64,000 nt of DNA from NCBI GenBank assembly GCA_963969595.1, contig OZ018415.1:14942001-15006000 (forward strand). Direction: 5' to 3'. Under the pieces are notes generated by a model, which was not told the DNA's origin, did not search any database, and worked only from the letters and a program-made list of their open reading frames with translations. Shown piece by piece: positions 48,001 to 59,178 of the stretch. The DNA is from Neckera pumila (taxonomy: Eukaryota; Streptophyta; Bryopsida; Hypnales; Neckeraceae). Position 1 is the stretch's first letter. Each line of letters opens with the position of its first letter. Both the position numbers and the translations under genes were made by a program.

Positions 48001-51000
48001 AAATATGTGTCTATAGAGTCATAACCCTTCTCCTCAGTTTTAAATCTTCAAGACCTGATGGTTCTGATTTAGTCTGGTGGAGAGATTGATGTCCGATAAC
48101 GGTCTCGGCCTTGCTGGGTTATCTAGTACGCATTCTTGTAGTCGCTATTCGTTTTCCATTGGATCTTTACAGTGGAATGTCTGAGATGCCTCCATATCTG
48201 ATCATGCCTGGTATTCGTCACGATGGTTGGCGACGAAATGGAGTTTGGAGATTTTTATGAGGTGAAGAGTTCACTTAGGGTATGCTTGTGTGCAGGTGTG
48301 TCGGGTACTACAGTGAAGAGGACTCTCCCAGCCGAAGACTTGCGAGACCTCTAGTCTTTTGCAGGACAGAGAGCGATTGTCCTCTTGAAAATGGATATGC
48401 ACGACCTGTGGAGGGCATACATGTGCTGGTAGACATGCAAAAAATGAAGGTGCTACTCTGCCATTTTCCCTGTTTTCCATTCATTCAACCATAGAGTTGA
48501 GACCTGTTGGGTTGTTTTCCTGTTGAGCGTGTTACGCGTGACAAACTCATGTCTCTGAAGATTTAAATTTGATAAAATATAGTCAATGGATATAACCATT
48601 AGACGACTTCAATTTTTCAATCAGGTTAAGGGTGTTTAGAATAAGTCACAAATACAGAAATGACAATTTACTATCATCGTTACTTGTGTCATCTGGTCTA
48701 CTTTGCCCACTTTCCTCTTAATCTGATTGTCAGGGTTCTGGAGATTGCAGGTAATTGAGTTTGAGGATAGGTATCTGGTTCCTCTCCCACCTCCAGATCC
48801 ACTGAGAAATTACACAGCTGCTGCTTCTCGTGGGGGCGTGGATCGAAGTGACATAAAATCCTTGCTTATTTCTCAACCCGAAGGACCGAGCTTTCGTGTG
48901 AATGGCTATGCTGTGGAATGGCAAAAGGTACTACTCGAGAACCTTATGAGATAGCGTGTTTAGCCGTGAAAATAACATGGTGTAGCTAAGCAGTGACGAG
49001 TACGCAGCTTGCTTCAGCTTCCGGACGACAGCGAATATTTAGAATCTGATTGTGCTCCACTAATGAGCCGACTTTCGTTAAAATGGACAGACTACTGTTG
49101 AAATGTTTCATTGTCAGTCTTAGCTTCCAACTTTCCGCGAACTTTCTGATTGGATTAATATCTTTGCAGTGGAATTTCCGAATCGGCTTCACACCAAGGG
49201 AAGGCTTAGTTATTCACACGGTCGCCTATGATGATGGGAGTCGAGGAAGACGATCAGTTGCTCACCGTTTGAGCTTCGTGGAAATGGTCGTCCCATATGG
49301 CGACCCCAAGGATCCACATTATAGGAAGAACGCATTTGATGCAGGAGAAGATGGGCTCGGGAAAAACTGCCATTCATTAAGACGGGTTCGTATTTCTGTT
49401 CTTCACCCTGAGATGAAATGAATCACTTGAAATGTACACTTTGCTCGCACAGCTTTGGAACCCGAATCTTTATTGCTGGAAGTCTTTACTACGGTGGGGG
49501 AGGGCACTGTGGTTTCTATCATATCTTTGAAGACAAGAGACCTTAGGTCGACAAGATTCTGTGAGCTGAATTTTGAACGGCAACAGGCTTGCTGAGTTTA
49601 TTACTACCTTGAGATGTTCAGGGGTGTGACTGTCTGGGCCTGATCAAGTACTTTGATGCTCATTTTACGAACTTCCACGGAGGTGTTGAAACAATCGAAA
49701 ACTGTGTCTGCATGCACGAGGAAGACCATGGTGTGCTGTGGAAACATCAGGACTGGCGAACTGGTTCCACAGAAAGACGTCGGTCTCGGCGATTAACTGT
49801 TTCGTTTTTCTGCACTGTTGCCAACTATGAGTACGGATTCTACTGGCATTTTTATCAGGTTTGATGCTCTAACCCTTACCTGCATTTATGACTTGCCTAC
49901 TAATAACCGTTCAATTTAAGGGTCTCGGATGTTTTGTGTTTGCACTTGCAACAGGTTATTTACAGTAATGGAGTGATATTCTTCGTGCTTAGTGAATGCA
50001 ATGCGCAACCGATTATTTACTGCACGATTTCTCTTCATCTACTTAAGTCAGATTTCCAAACCCAACTTTTCGAACTAGCTCTAGCTGCAATCTATCCTTT
50101 TCTTTAGCGCACCTGGTAGTTTTTCTGGCGATGATACATTTCTTGAATGACTGCCGACTAATCCGCAATTGTATTTTTATTAGAGTACTGCTACCCTTGT
50201 TTTATACCTCTCTATGCATTATCGGATCTAGTTTATTTTCCCAGGGGAGCTTCTTGCAGCCCCTTGGCGCTGAGCAAGTTAACTGTGCATATGTATAACA
50301 TAGAGCCGAGGTTGCAAGAGGGCAGGTTCTGATACTGGCAATGCAGCAATTTTTTTTGTATCTATGACTTGTTATTTAGTTGAGTCGATGATCTACATCT
50401 TCAGGTAAGTCGCTCAGTCTTACTTATCCTCACAGCCAAGGAGGGGTGACAAACACCGACATAGTTCACAGTATTTTTCTTTTCGTCGTTAAGTATCAGC
50501 TTTTGCGATATGCCTTCATTCAAGACTCTGGATCTGGTGAGCTGTATTAGATATAGACAGTTTATCTTACCGTTACAGAAATAGTCAGTGCCACCTTAGC
50601 AAAGATGGAACTTAGAGAAATTACGAATTTGAAGTTGAATTTATTTTGGAACCATGGGGCGAATAGTTTACGTGTTGCGTCCTTGTAATACAAAGTTCTG
50701 GTTTTGAGTAGTGTTGGATATTCATCTTCAATATAGGAACTTAATGAGGCGTGGACCCTCGTTGGGTGACTACCAGACCTCTTGCAAGAGATGCAGACGT
50801 CTTGTCGCAGGGCAATGTAGACTTCGGGGAGGTCGTTAGATTCGAAAGGGAGACAAGTGTAGTCTTATGGTAAAGTCTAGAGCTGTACGTGCAGATCAGC
50901 TGAGGTTTAGATGGTATATATGCTTTTGGAACAGGCAAAGTTGTGACCTGTGGCATGAAGCCACGTTAGCTGTATCTGGGCCCTTGTTGCCTCCTCAGAA

Positions 51001-53552
51001 GCGTGACGAGGATCAATAAAGAGGTTACTGGAATTGCAAGAGTCGACAATCCTTGTGTCCTCTCATTTGGTCACCCCTTGCCTACTTGGAAACAGTGCTG
51101 TCTAGGAACTGTTTCAAGTGCCTCCATTCTGCACATAAGCATTTACGCATTGTGTCATGAATTGGCTCTCACAAACCTTCCGATTCACTGCTACCTTCTT
51201 GCAGTTTGGAGTGGCTATGTATGGGAAATATCATTTCTGTTTCGTTTTGCTCTTCTTCTTTGCTTACTCCGTTCGCTCTTTCACCAATTCTTTATGAAGC
51301 CTTGACTTTGTACTTCACGCAATTGTAATTTGTACAAATCCAAATCTGTCATTCCACTTTGAATGCAAGTTGGTTTCTCCTTGGAGATGCTTCCAAGGAT
51401 CTGAATGGGGCGGTATTTTCTGTTTTACTGCGTTTTCTAAGGATTAGGGCTTTGTTGAAGCCGTCTTTTGTAATGAATGCCCTGCAGGTAGCAGTAGCAG
51501 TTTCTGAACATCAGATTGGAATGTCTGTTTGCAGGACGGCAAGATAGAAGCTGAAGTGAAGCTGACTGGTATCTTAAGCTTGGGTGCTTTGAAGGCGGGT
51601 GAAAACCGGCGGCATGGCACTGTGATAGCTCCCGGACTCTATGCTCCAGTACATCAACATTTCTTTGTTGCTCGCTTGGACATGGCTGTTGACTGTAAAC
51701 CCGGCGAAGGATTAAATCAGGTACATGATATATGACTGTCTACGAAACCTCTGAATTCTTGAGACGAAGTGCGAGTTCGTTTGTGCATGCCAGGGCATGC
51801 GACCGGTTAAGGTCGTGGTGTGTTCGAAGTTTGAAGTCATTGATCGTATCGAGCGGATACTTTGAACTGTGGATCAATTTATCAGGAAGATGTTCGAGGT
51901 TTAATGACGTTACTTAGATCTTTTAGATTCCCTGTCATTTGACTTAATGACACCTTTGAATCAGGTGGTGGAAGTGAATGTGAAGATAGAAAAACCAGGA
52001 CCTGACAATCCACACAACAATGCCTTCTTTGCTGAGGAAACGCTTCTGCGAACAGAACAAGAAGCTCAGAGGGATTGCAATGCCCTAAGCGCTCGACATT
52101 GGATTGTAAGTAGATTCTTTAGTAGTCCACTTTACATCTCTTCATCAACTTCTGGCATTGTACACCTCAGATTGTTGATTTTATCTTGGAATATCCCCTT
52201 ATCATATTCGCTGAATATACATGGTTCTTAATCAGTAGAGAGTCTACCTTGAGGAGCTTGATGATTTTGACTTAAACCGAAATCATGGGCATATCTGCTA
52301 CTTATGAAATCTTCCGGTTTCAATATTAAGGACTAGTCTTCTTAGAAGATGCTGGCCTTTCTGATAGTTGCAGAAATGTCCATGAAAAAGACCGCCTCCG
52401 AGAGATAATGACGTAGGATGGTGAGATCGCATACAGATCGTGAGATTCTGGTTGATATTCTACGGCCTTAACTCGAAACACTGGCCGGAACCACATATGT
52501 TAACGTGGTCTTGTAAACGTATCAGTACTTCTCGCACACTATGTTAGCCGGTATAGAGCATCTATGTTTAACTTTCAAATCAATATACTAGTTGTCAAAT
52601 ACAAGTCGCAGCACGAAACATTTTGGCAGGTGGACACAGAATTAATATTGACACATCTGCAGGTACGAAATACAAGAACATTCAATCGAACAGGAAAGCT
52701 AACTGGCTACAAGCTAGTGCCGGGCTCCAATTGTCTGCCACTTGCTGGTCCGGATGCCAAGTTCCTGAGACGAGCTGCATTTCTCAAGCACAATCTGTGG
52801 GTGACGCAATTCAACCCCGAAGAGTGTTTCCCTGGTGGAGAATTTCCAAATCAAAATCCACGGGTGGGTGAGGGTCTTCCTACTTGGGTGAAGCAAGACC
52901 GGAAACTGGAGGAAACGGATATTGTCCTTTGGTGAGTTCTTTGGATGCTCTTCTGATATAGCAAGTTCTATCCAAGGATATGATAGAATACATGCATTAT
53001 CAAATGGAGCTTACCGCTCTGTTGGTAACTTGGTATAGGTGCAGTTCCTCAACTGCTGATTCAAACTCTGGTGTTGAGCTCCTCGACAGGGTATTGTAGT
53101 AATAGCCTTTGGGTATTTGTTGAGACTTGTTCGTGAATCGCTTCTAATGAGGAGTCTCACTCTGTCTTTGTGTCACTATTGTGATACTATGTTTCTTTGC
53201 AGGTATGTATTCGGAAAAACGCACATACCTAGACTGGAAGATTGGCCAGTGATGCCTGTTGAGCACATCGGATTCAATTTGGTGGTAAGTGGGTTTTAGG
53301 TCATCAAACCAGAACACTCTTGATTTCAATTGAAACCATGCAATCGTGTACATTTCGGATGCCTGGTCATACATCTGAAACATGTATTAACTGGCTTGCT
53401 TTGATATGGTACAGCCGCATGGCTTCTTCAACTGCTCACCCGCCATAGACATTCCTCCGAACGACGCGACGGACGAGAATGGAAACAAGGAGACTTCCAT
53501 GAAAGGAGGCCAGCCGGAGATGATACCAGCGGGACTCCTTTCCAAACTGTAG
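45064..53552 (+). CDS. Copper amine oxidase (primary-amine oxidase), peroxisomal type, 13 exons
   Basis: Thirteen exons with GT–AG borders: 45064–45346, 46673–46785, 47140–47445, 47591–47703, 48296–48449, 48751–48927, 49170–49385, 49622–49858, 51535–51720, 51965–52105, 52663–52931, 53203–53284, 53415–53552. They join in one frame into 804 residues. The family oxidises primary amines to aldehydes with release of H2O2 and NH3, using copper and topaquinone made from a tyrosine. Visible residues: catalytic Asp439 (FDAGED), topaquinone precursor Tyr523 (NYEY), copper ligands His573 and His575 (HQHFF) and His761 (PHGFF). N2/N3-type domains occupy about residues 110–320. The C-terminus is Ser-Lys-Leu, a type-1 peroxisomal targeting signal. 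It resembles the Arabidopsis At2g42490 type. A Ser/Asp-rich leader precedes residue 45. Introns 1 (1326 bp) and 8 (1676 bp) are long. Confidence 0.95.
49826..49828 (+). other. Topaquinone-precursor tyrosine codon
   Basis: This TAT codon encodes the first Tyr of the Asn-Tyr-Glu-Tyr motif (residue 523), 84 residues after the catalytic Asp439, the spacing seen in characterised copper amine oxidases. Confidence 0.92.
53541..53549 (+). other. PTS1 peroxisomal targeting tripeptide (SKL) codons
   Basis: TCC AAA CTG directly before the TAG stop encodes the canonical C-terminal Ser-Lys-Leu, consistent with import into peroxisomes through PEX5. Confidence 0.9.
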
Positions 53553-53882
53553 ATGTGGTGCAATGTACTTGTGACATAACTGGGTGTGGAGCAGCTGTTT
53601 CAGCACGCATTGATTGGATGGGTAACTATTGTGGAATCACTTCATTACGAGTGATTTCGTGTAACTTATGTAAAAAAGCTGATCTTGATAGTGCATTCAA
53701 ATCTAGAGTATACAGATCATGCGTTTTTCCTTACCCTCTTGTGGTGATCAAAGCTGCAGGCGCTGTGTTGGTTTGGCCCTGCCTTTGTCCCAGCTGCTGA
53801 AACGGCAGTTGTAGCATTGCACAAAGGGAATTCAGCTGTAGTGTTGTTAATATTTTAAAATGTGGATTTAGCGATGAATATT

Positions 53883-54178
53883 GGCAACTGCAATATTCTT
53901 TTCTTAAATTAGATTGTAGTGAATGTTGAGCGTGTGTATTTGTACACAAGTACAGTGTCGGGAGAGAAATTGAGCTAATCAGCCAATATCTGAGCTCTCC
54001 ATTATAAATCGGGTTTGCATTGATGTGTTTCGGTGATTTTTGTGTACTTTTACTATGTTTTTTTGGCAATTACAATATTCTTTTCTTAAAATAGATTGTA
54101 GTGAATGGTGAGTGTTTGTATTTATACACAAGTACAGTGTTGGGAGAGAAATTGAGCTATTCAGCCAATATCTGAATG
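53883..54178. repeat. Tandem duplication (182-bp period) downstream of the amine oxidase
   Basis: GCAACTGCAATATTCTTTTC…GATTGTAGTGAATG…ACACAAGTACAGTGT…CAGCCAATATCTGA occurs at about 53883–53995 and again at 54065–54175 with few changes. It starts about 330 bp after the stop codon and may be part of the 3' UTR or of the flank. Confidence 0.9.
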
Positions 54179-54179
54179 T

Positions 54180-55335
54180 GGATGACACCCTTCAAAGACA
54201 CTCTTCAAATGACACTCTTTAAATGAGGATGAAAAGTGCTATTGGCTCTTCGTTGAAACTCAATTCTAGCATATCAAGGAATGGTGCTTGAAATCACTAT
54301 TCATTCTAAGTGTAGATGCTTTACCTTTTATTCTACTTGATGAATGGTCACTTGATTATTTATAGGTCGTATTTGTTCATCCTAAGTTTAGATGCTTTAT
54401 CCTTTATTCTACTTAATGGATATTCACTTGACTATTTATAGGTTGTATTTGGTGGGCTCAAGGTGAGGAACAAAGAAATTGAGGGCCCTTTAAAATAGAT
54501 GGAAATTTTGAGCGTGCCAAGTTTGGCAAGTAAAGGTGGTCATACTCTAAGATCTTCAAAATTCATAATTTACTAATATAGTGTCCAACAAGCACATGTT
54601 AAGATGTATTGAAATAGTTCACAAAATTTAAAATAAAATATATAAAGTAGTCTACCAATTATGAGAAGTCAAGTACCATATCCAAAGATCATTTGTTTAT
54701 TTGGACACATTCAAGAGTGAATACTTTATTTAATTAAGCCTACCTAACTCATCATTGATAGTAGAACATACTTCAAGCAACATGTCAGTCCTTCCTAAAT
54801 AGGGGTCGCAATTAGAACACAATTGATTTTAGGTGTAGTTACCTTAATTGCAATCCTATTGCAAAACCAAATCTCCATTGATTCTTGTCTAAAATGCATA
54901 CCTTGTCTAAGTATGAGTACTACAATTCATTTTTTAATACACTTACAATCACTATTTTGAACATTTATAATTTACTCATAAGCTAGTTGTCCATCATATA
55001 TTCTACACGAATCTAGAATTTTCTTTTAATTGCTAATAACATCTTAAATAGCTGATACAATTTAAATATGAAGATTTGTTACAAAGTGCAATTGAAAAGA
55101 AGAATTTGATGTTGAATTTCAAACAAGAGTTGCAAACCATGGCCTACATGTGGATCATGCCATATAGCTGAATCTATCAAATAAGTTTGAATTAAAAAAT
55201 TGAAAATTTCTTATAAACTTGATGGTAGATTGGATATTAATCGGAACCACATTAAAAAAAATTTTAAGCTCAGTGTCTTGAATTTTAAATATTGTTGAGT
55301 TTTAGGATTTTTAATTTACTTTCTCTTGAAGTCAT
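54180..55335. other. AT-rich intergenic DNA
   Basis: No gene is seen. A short near-duplicate (CTAAGTTTAGATGCTTTA… at about 54308 and 54383) shows a ~75-bp local tandem repeat. Confidence 0.5.
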
Positions 55336-55337
55336 TC

Positions 55338-56312
55338 TTTAATCCCTAAAGTCAAACGGCCATTTTTTCATCAAAAACATTCAAAAACTACCATAGAACC
55401 TTACACTAGACCTCTGTTAGAATGTGTGGAAGAAATTTCAAGAAACCTTGACTGCATAGATTGCAAGATATGTGCGTTTAAAGTGAAGAAAAATAGTTTT
55501 TTTTTGCTCCTTGCGTAACAAAAATATAAGAATTCAAATCCTCTTAATTTTCAAGATTGCAATGCAAAGTTTTAGGTAAATCTTCATGGTGGAGGATTAA
55601 ATTGAGAATCTAAAGGGAGAAATTCCATAAATACTTGGTTTTTTTAATTTTTTAATTATTAAATAGAAGTAGGTATGATATAGAAGGAAAATCTAGATTA
55701 TGAGTCATTAGATGAGATTCGGGGGTCTTGGAGGGCTCCGAGTTCCCCTGCTATCTGTTGCGTTCCCAGACTGCGGGAACGCGAGTAGCAACAACTAGCT
55801 AACGTGGTCAAGCGACTGCCACGTCATTTTTTGAAAAAACAAAAAAAATTGCTTAAAATGATATTTTGGTAAAAAAAAAATCTTTTTTTTTTTTTTGGAA
55901 TTTTTTTTTTCCGACACATTTATACCGGCATTCACTAAATCTGGGCAGATCAGGGAACAAGCCTGAAACGGCCCTCCAAGACCTCCAAATATCATCTAAT
56001 GAATTGTTCAAATATGGATTTGAAATACACTAATCCCAATGGTAAAATTGATTAGCAAGCAAATTGAACCTAGCCAAAAAAAATTGTAAATTATAAAAAA
56101 CAAATTAAAAAACAGATCTAATATTTTTTTTCTCAAGAAGTTGCAATCATTTCCGGCAGAACAAAAAGCTCTATAACTTTTATATCACTAATCCAAATGG
56201 AATGAATAAAACTTTCCATATAGATAAAAACACAATCTAGGAGAAATGAAATTCAATTTATTTCTCATATTATTTTTCCCCTGTCCAAACTGCATTTTGC
56301 ACTTAGGGTGAT
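55338..56312 (+). mobile_element. Element family B, copy 4, diverged and split by a MITE
   Basis: It opens TTTAATCCCTAAAGTCAA and retains GGAAGAAATTTCAAG, GATTGCAAGATATGTGCG and, after the nested MITE (55706–56001), CTATAACTTTTATATCACTA and AATGGAATGAATAAAACTTT. These parallel copies 2 and 3. The far end is weak (GCACTTAGGGTGATA). Confidence 0.5.
55706..56001. mobile_element. MITE, CATTAGATGA family (copy 3)
   Basis: The termini CATTAGATGAGATTCGGGGG and CCTCCAAATATCATCTAATG are inverted. The interior has GAGGGCTCCGAGTTCCC, the inverted pair GCGTTCCCAGACTGCGGGAACGC (truncated here to GCGTTCCC/GGGAACGC), GCGACTGCCACGTCA and A/T runs. It is the clearest single copy of the family. Confidence 0.85.
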
Positions 56313-56844
56313 ATAATTTTTGTTCCAAGGCATTTATTCATTTACAACTATACAAAATTCCCATAAAGCAATTGTGTTTTTCTATATTCAAAAAATGCTT
56401 AAAAAATCATATAAATAATTGAAGTCATATGAACATGTCTTTTTAGGGGACTTTGGAACTATGGGTTATTTCTTGAATTTGAAAATTTTGGTTATAGAGG
56501 TAAGGCATACTTGTAGTACTTTAAACTATAGAATTTTTGTATAAAAGGATTTAGAAAATCTATATCACACAAAATTCAAAATACTGTTGCCCTTATTTTT
56601 GAATAATACTAGCAACTCCTCTGTGAAATACAAAGAAAACACTAATATTATTCATAAACAAAGAGAGTAATATACGCCTATTGGCAGATGACATCAACGT
56701 AAGAGGCTAACAAAATTTCCTTATTGTGCAATGCTTGGCCTTTCCTAAAGTGAAGGCAAGTTTGGAACGACTTCGCAAAGAGAGAATGTATTCTCATAAC
56801 AATTTACAAGACTATGTTAAAGGTACTATTCTTCACTTGGAAGC

Positions 56845-58806
56845 AATTTGCTCATTTCTTGAAATCTTCTATGGTAAACAATCTTTGCTCAAAAAGGTCA
56901 AATTGGCATCATTTGTTGTTCATATATTATATTTAGGTAGGACATTCATTCGTTACAATGCATGTGCACACTATTTCAAAGATAATTGGACAAATATAGA
57001 ATGTATGACAAATTATATTATAGCATGCCATGCAAGTGTGTGTTATATCATGATGATGAAGGAATTTTTTTCACATCTCCCAATTGAATTAAGTAGGGTT
57101 GGATCTAGCTGTTGTGAAGTTATTTTTTACTTTTAGGTCAACAAGTTTGTAACAAACACAATTTTTCTATTGGTGAAGCTGCTGAATGCACATTGCTAGG
57201 GTGGAAAAGATTAAACATGAGAAGAATGGTCTCTTATTTGCTAATCCAAGACGTCAAAAAAACTTGTGGTTAGAAGAAAATTCATGTACAATTGATTTAG
57301 ATGTTGATATTTTGGATTATAGTTTTGTGACAAATGCTAACCTTCATGAGGCATGGAAAATTGGTTTCTTAATGGCAAAAGCATTAGATGAGAAATCAGC
57401 CTTGTGGAGGGCTGCGTGTTCCCAACCTGTGAGAACTTGTGAGAACTGCCGAATTTAGGGCCGTGGCAGCTCGCTGACATGGCCGAGCAACTGCCACGTC
57501 GGAAAAAAATAATTTTTTTTTTCAAAAAAAAAAATGAAATTTTTTTTTTCTGTTTTTTTTTTCATTTCAAGAATGAAAAAAAAAAAATTTTTTTTTTTTT
57601 TTTTGAAATTTTTTTGTCGGGATTAGTTGTTCCCTGAAACTGCGGGGGGGGACTAGCGTCGGGAATGGGCCCGAAACGGCCCTCCCGACCCCCCAAAACT
57701 CATCTAATGACAAGGCAAAGTATGTTGAAATGAAAGAAGCATTACAATTCTAGTGGTAAGTGGGACAATCCATGGGCTACTTCTTTTAATGCTTTTGTTC
57801 AAAGTATTGCTTCATTGGCTAATGAGAAAATAGAAGATGAAGAAAGTCATGAATCACCAAAAAAATGTTCTGCTAGATAATGTATCTTTGATAAATGAAG
57901 TTACAAATAATGTTAGGCCTAGAACACTTGATGTTAAACAAGAGTTCATAAGTGATGTATGTGATGCTAATATGAACAAAGTCAATTCATATGTAGATGT
58001 CCCAAATAAAAGATTAGTACACAAAATGAGAGTTATTTCAAAAATGAATGTCTATGGACCTAATAAACTTCTCCTTGATAGACTCAAGCGTATCTAACGT
58101 GTTCATATTAAGAATAACTTTTTTTTTAGGACCTAAATGTGACTATGCTAATGTTGATTTATTTGATGATATTGCAATTAGAATGGTAGATGGTAAAAAC
58201 AATACTACATGGTATTTGGCTAGAATTCAAAATTAGTCAAAGAAATTAAAAAGAAAGAAATTGATTACGTCCGTGCTATTCCTTTTTATGAACCAGATAT
58301 TAGTGTCTTGCCTAGATACTACAACCATGTAGTTGGATATTGTTATGAATACGGTGATTTTGGTGGTAAAGAGGTTGACTTGGTGAGATTAAATTAGGTC
58401 ATATCTTTGGTTTCTTTAAAATTTGATGAAGGTACTGGACGCTTTATCTTGTCAAAAAAAGATAAGAGAATACTTGATAGTTTTAATCAAGGAATGCATT
58501 GGTAGTTTGAAGAAGAAAAATGTAGGTGTTGGTTCATCACAAAAAAAATAAAGATGTTGATACAATGGTGATGACAATAAAGAAAAACGGAGCTGATAAG
58601 ATGACAATAAAGAATACATCAGGGTAGCTTCCAACAAAATTTCAATTTGCACAATTGTAATAGTTTTGCTTACATAGATTCATAGTGGTTTGTAAATTTG
58701 TCTACAAACTTTGGTAACAAATTCATATTAGTCATACAATGCAAATGGTTTGAATCATTGTTGTCACATCGGTTGAATTAAAATCATGGGACAACCAAGG
58801 TCGATG
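56845..58806 (+). repeat. Left arm of a ~2-kb near-perfect palindrome
   Basis: It is complementary to 59179–61139. Every open frame in it has an identical mirror frame in the other arm, and I find only a one-base length difference, between 57525 and 57837 in homopolymer runs. The inner end is …CCAAGGTCGATG. Confidence 0.95.
57382..57709. mobile_element. MITE, CATTAGATGA family (copy 4), inside left palindrome arm
   Basis: The termini are CATTAGATGAGAAATC and AAAACTCATCTAATG, with GGCCCGAAACGGCCCTCCCG inside the right end and TGGCCGAGCAACTGCCACGT near the middle. Its long A and T runs can pair with each other. Confidence 0.85.
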
Positions 58807-59178
58807 AACATATCAGATAGTTTAGGCGGACTGGACGGACAATGTGACTACTTTAAAGTAGTCACATCGGGCAAGTTAGGGTGACCATTGGACGTCCGAG
58901 ATGCTCCGTCCAATGTAACAACTAGGTTTAAAATGGTAGTTTTAACTACTAACTAAATGTATATATATATTTTTTAAATATGATATTTTGTTTTAAAATT
59001 TGAGTTACTCTATTATGTCAGCCTAGGTTTTTGTCAGCCTATGATCCAAGCGTCAATGTCAGCTTCCTCTGCGTTGATGTTTGCTTTCTCAAGGTTGATG
59101 CCATCGGCTTCTACAATGTTGATGTTTGCTATCTCAAGGTCAATGCCGTTGACTTCTTTGGCATGAATGTTGCTTCTC
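58807..59178. other. Palindrome spacer (372 bp)
   Basis: The left half continues element P (matching the reverse of about 11700–11900, including GGTGACCATTGGACG-type words). The right half holds a short tandem repeat, GTTGATGTTTGCT(T/A)TCTCAAGGT, twice about 55 bp apart, with no counterpart in the 12-kb copy. Confidence 0.8.

Larger units (their letters stand above)
56535..59015 (+). mobile_element. Element P, more complete copy; contains the left palindrome arm
   Basis: Homology to the 11.7–13.9-kb copy (reversed) extends from about 56535 to about 59015. Coding fragments run 56726–57136, then about 57140–57380 and 57720–58560, with several stops and frameshifts. Peptides include CLAFPKVKASLERL, LPIELSRVGSSCCEV, IGEAAECT, NVYGPNKLLLDRLKRI and LFDDIAIRMVDGK. 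The family is not recognised. A MITE (57382–57709) interrupts it; the 12-kb copy lacks that MITE. Bases 56845–58806 are repeated in inverted orientation to the right. Confidence 0.65.

Noticed and set aside
57337..57525. 62-codon frame in the MITE and its mirror at 60459–60647
   Set aside because: It lies mostly in MITE sequence with homopolymer runs; duplicated only because the palindrome is duplicated.
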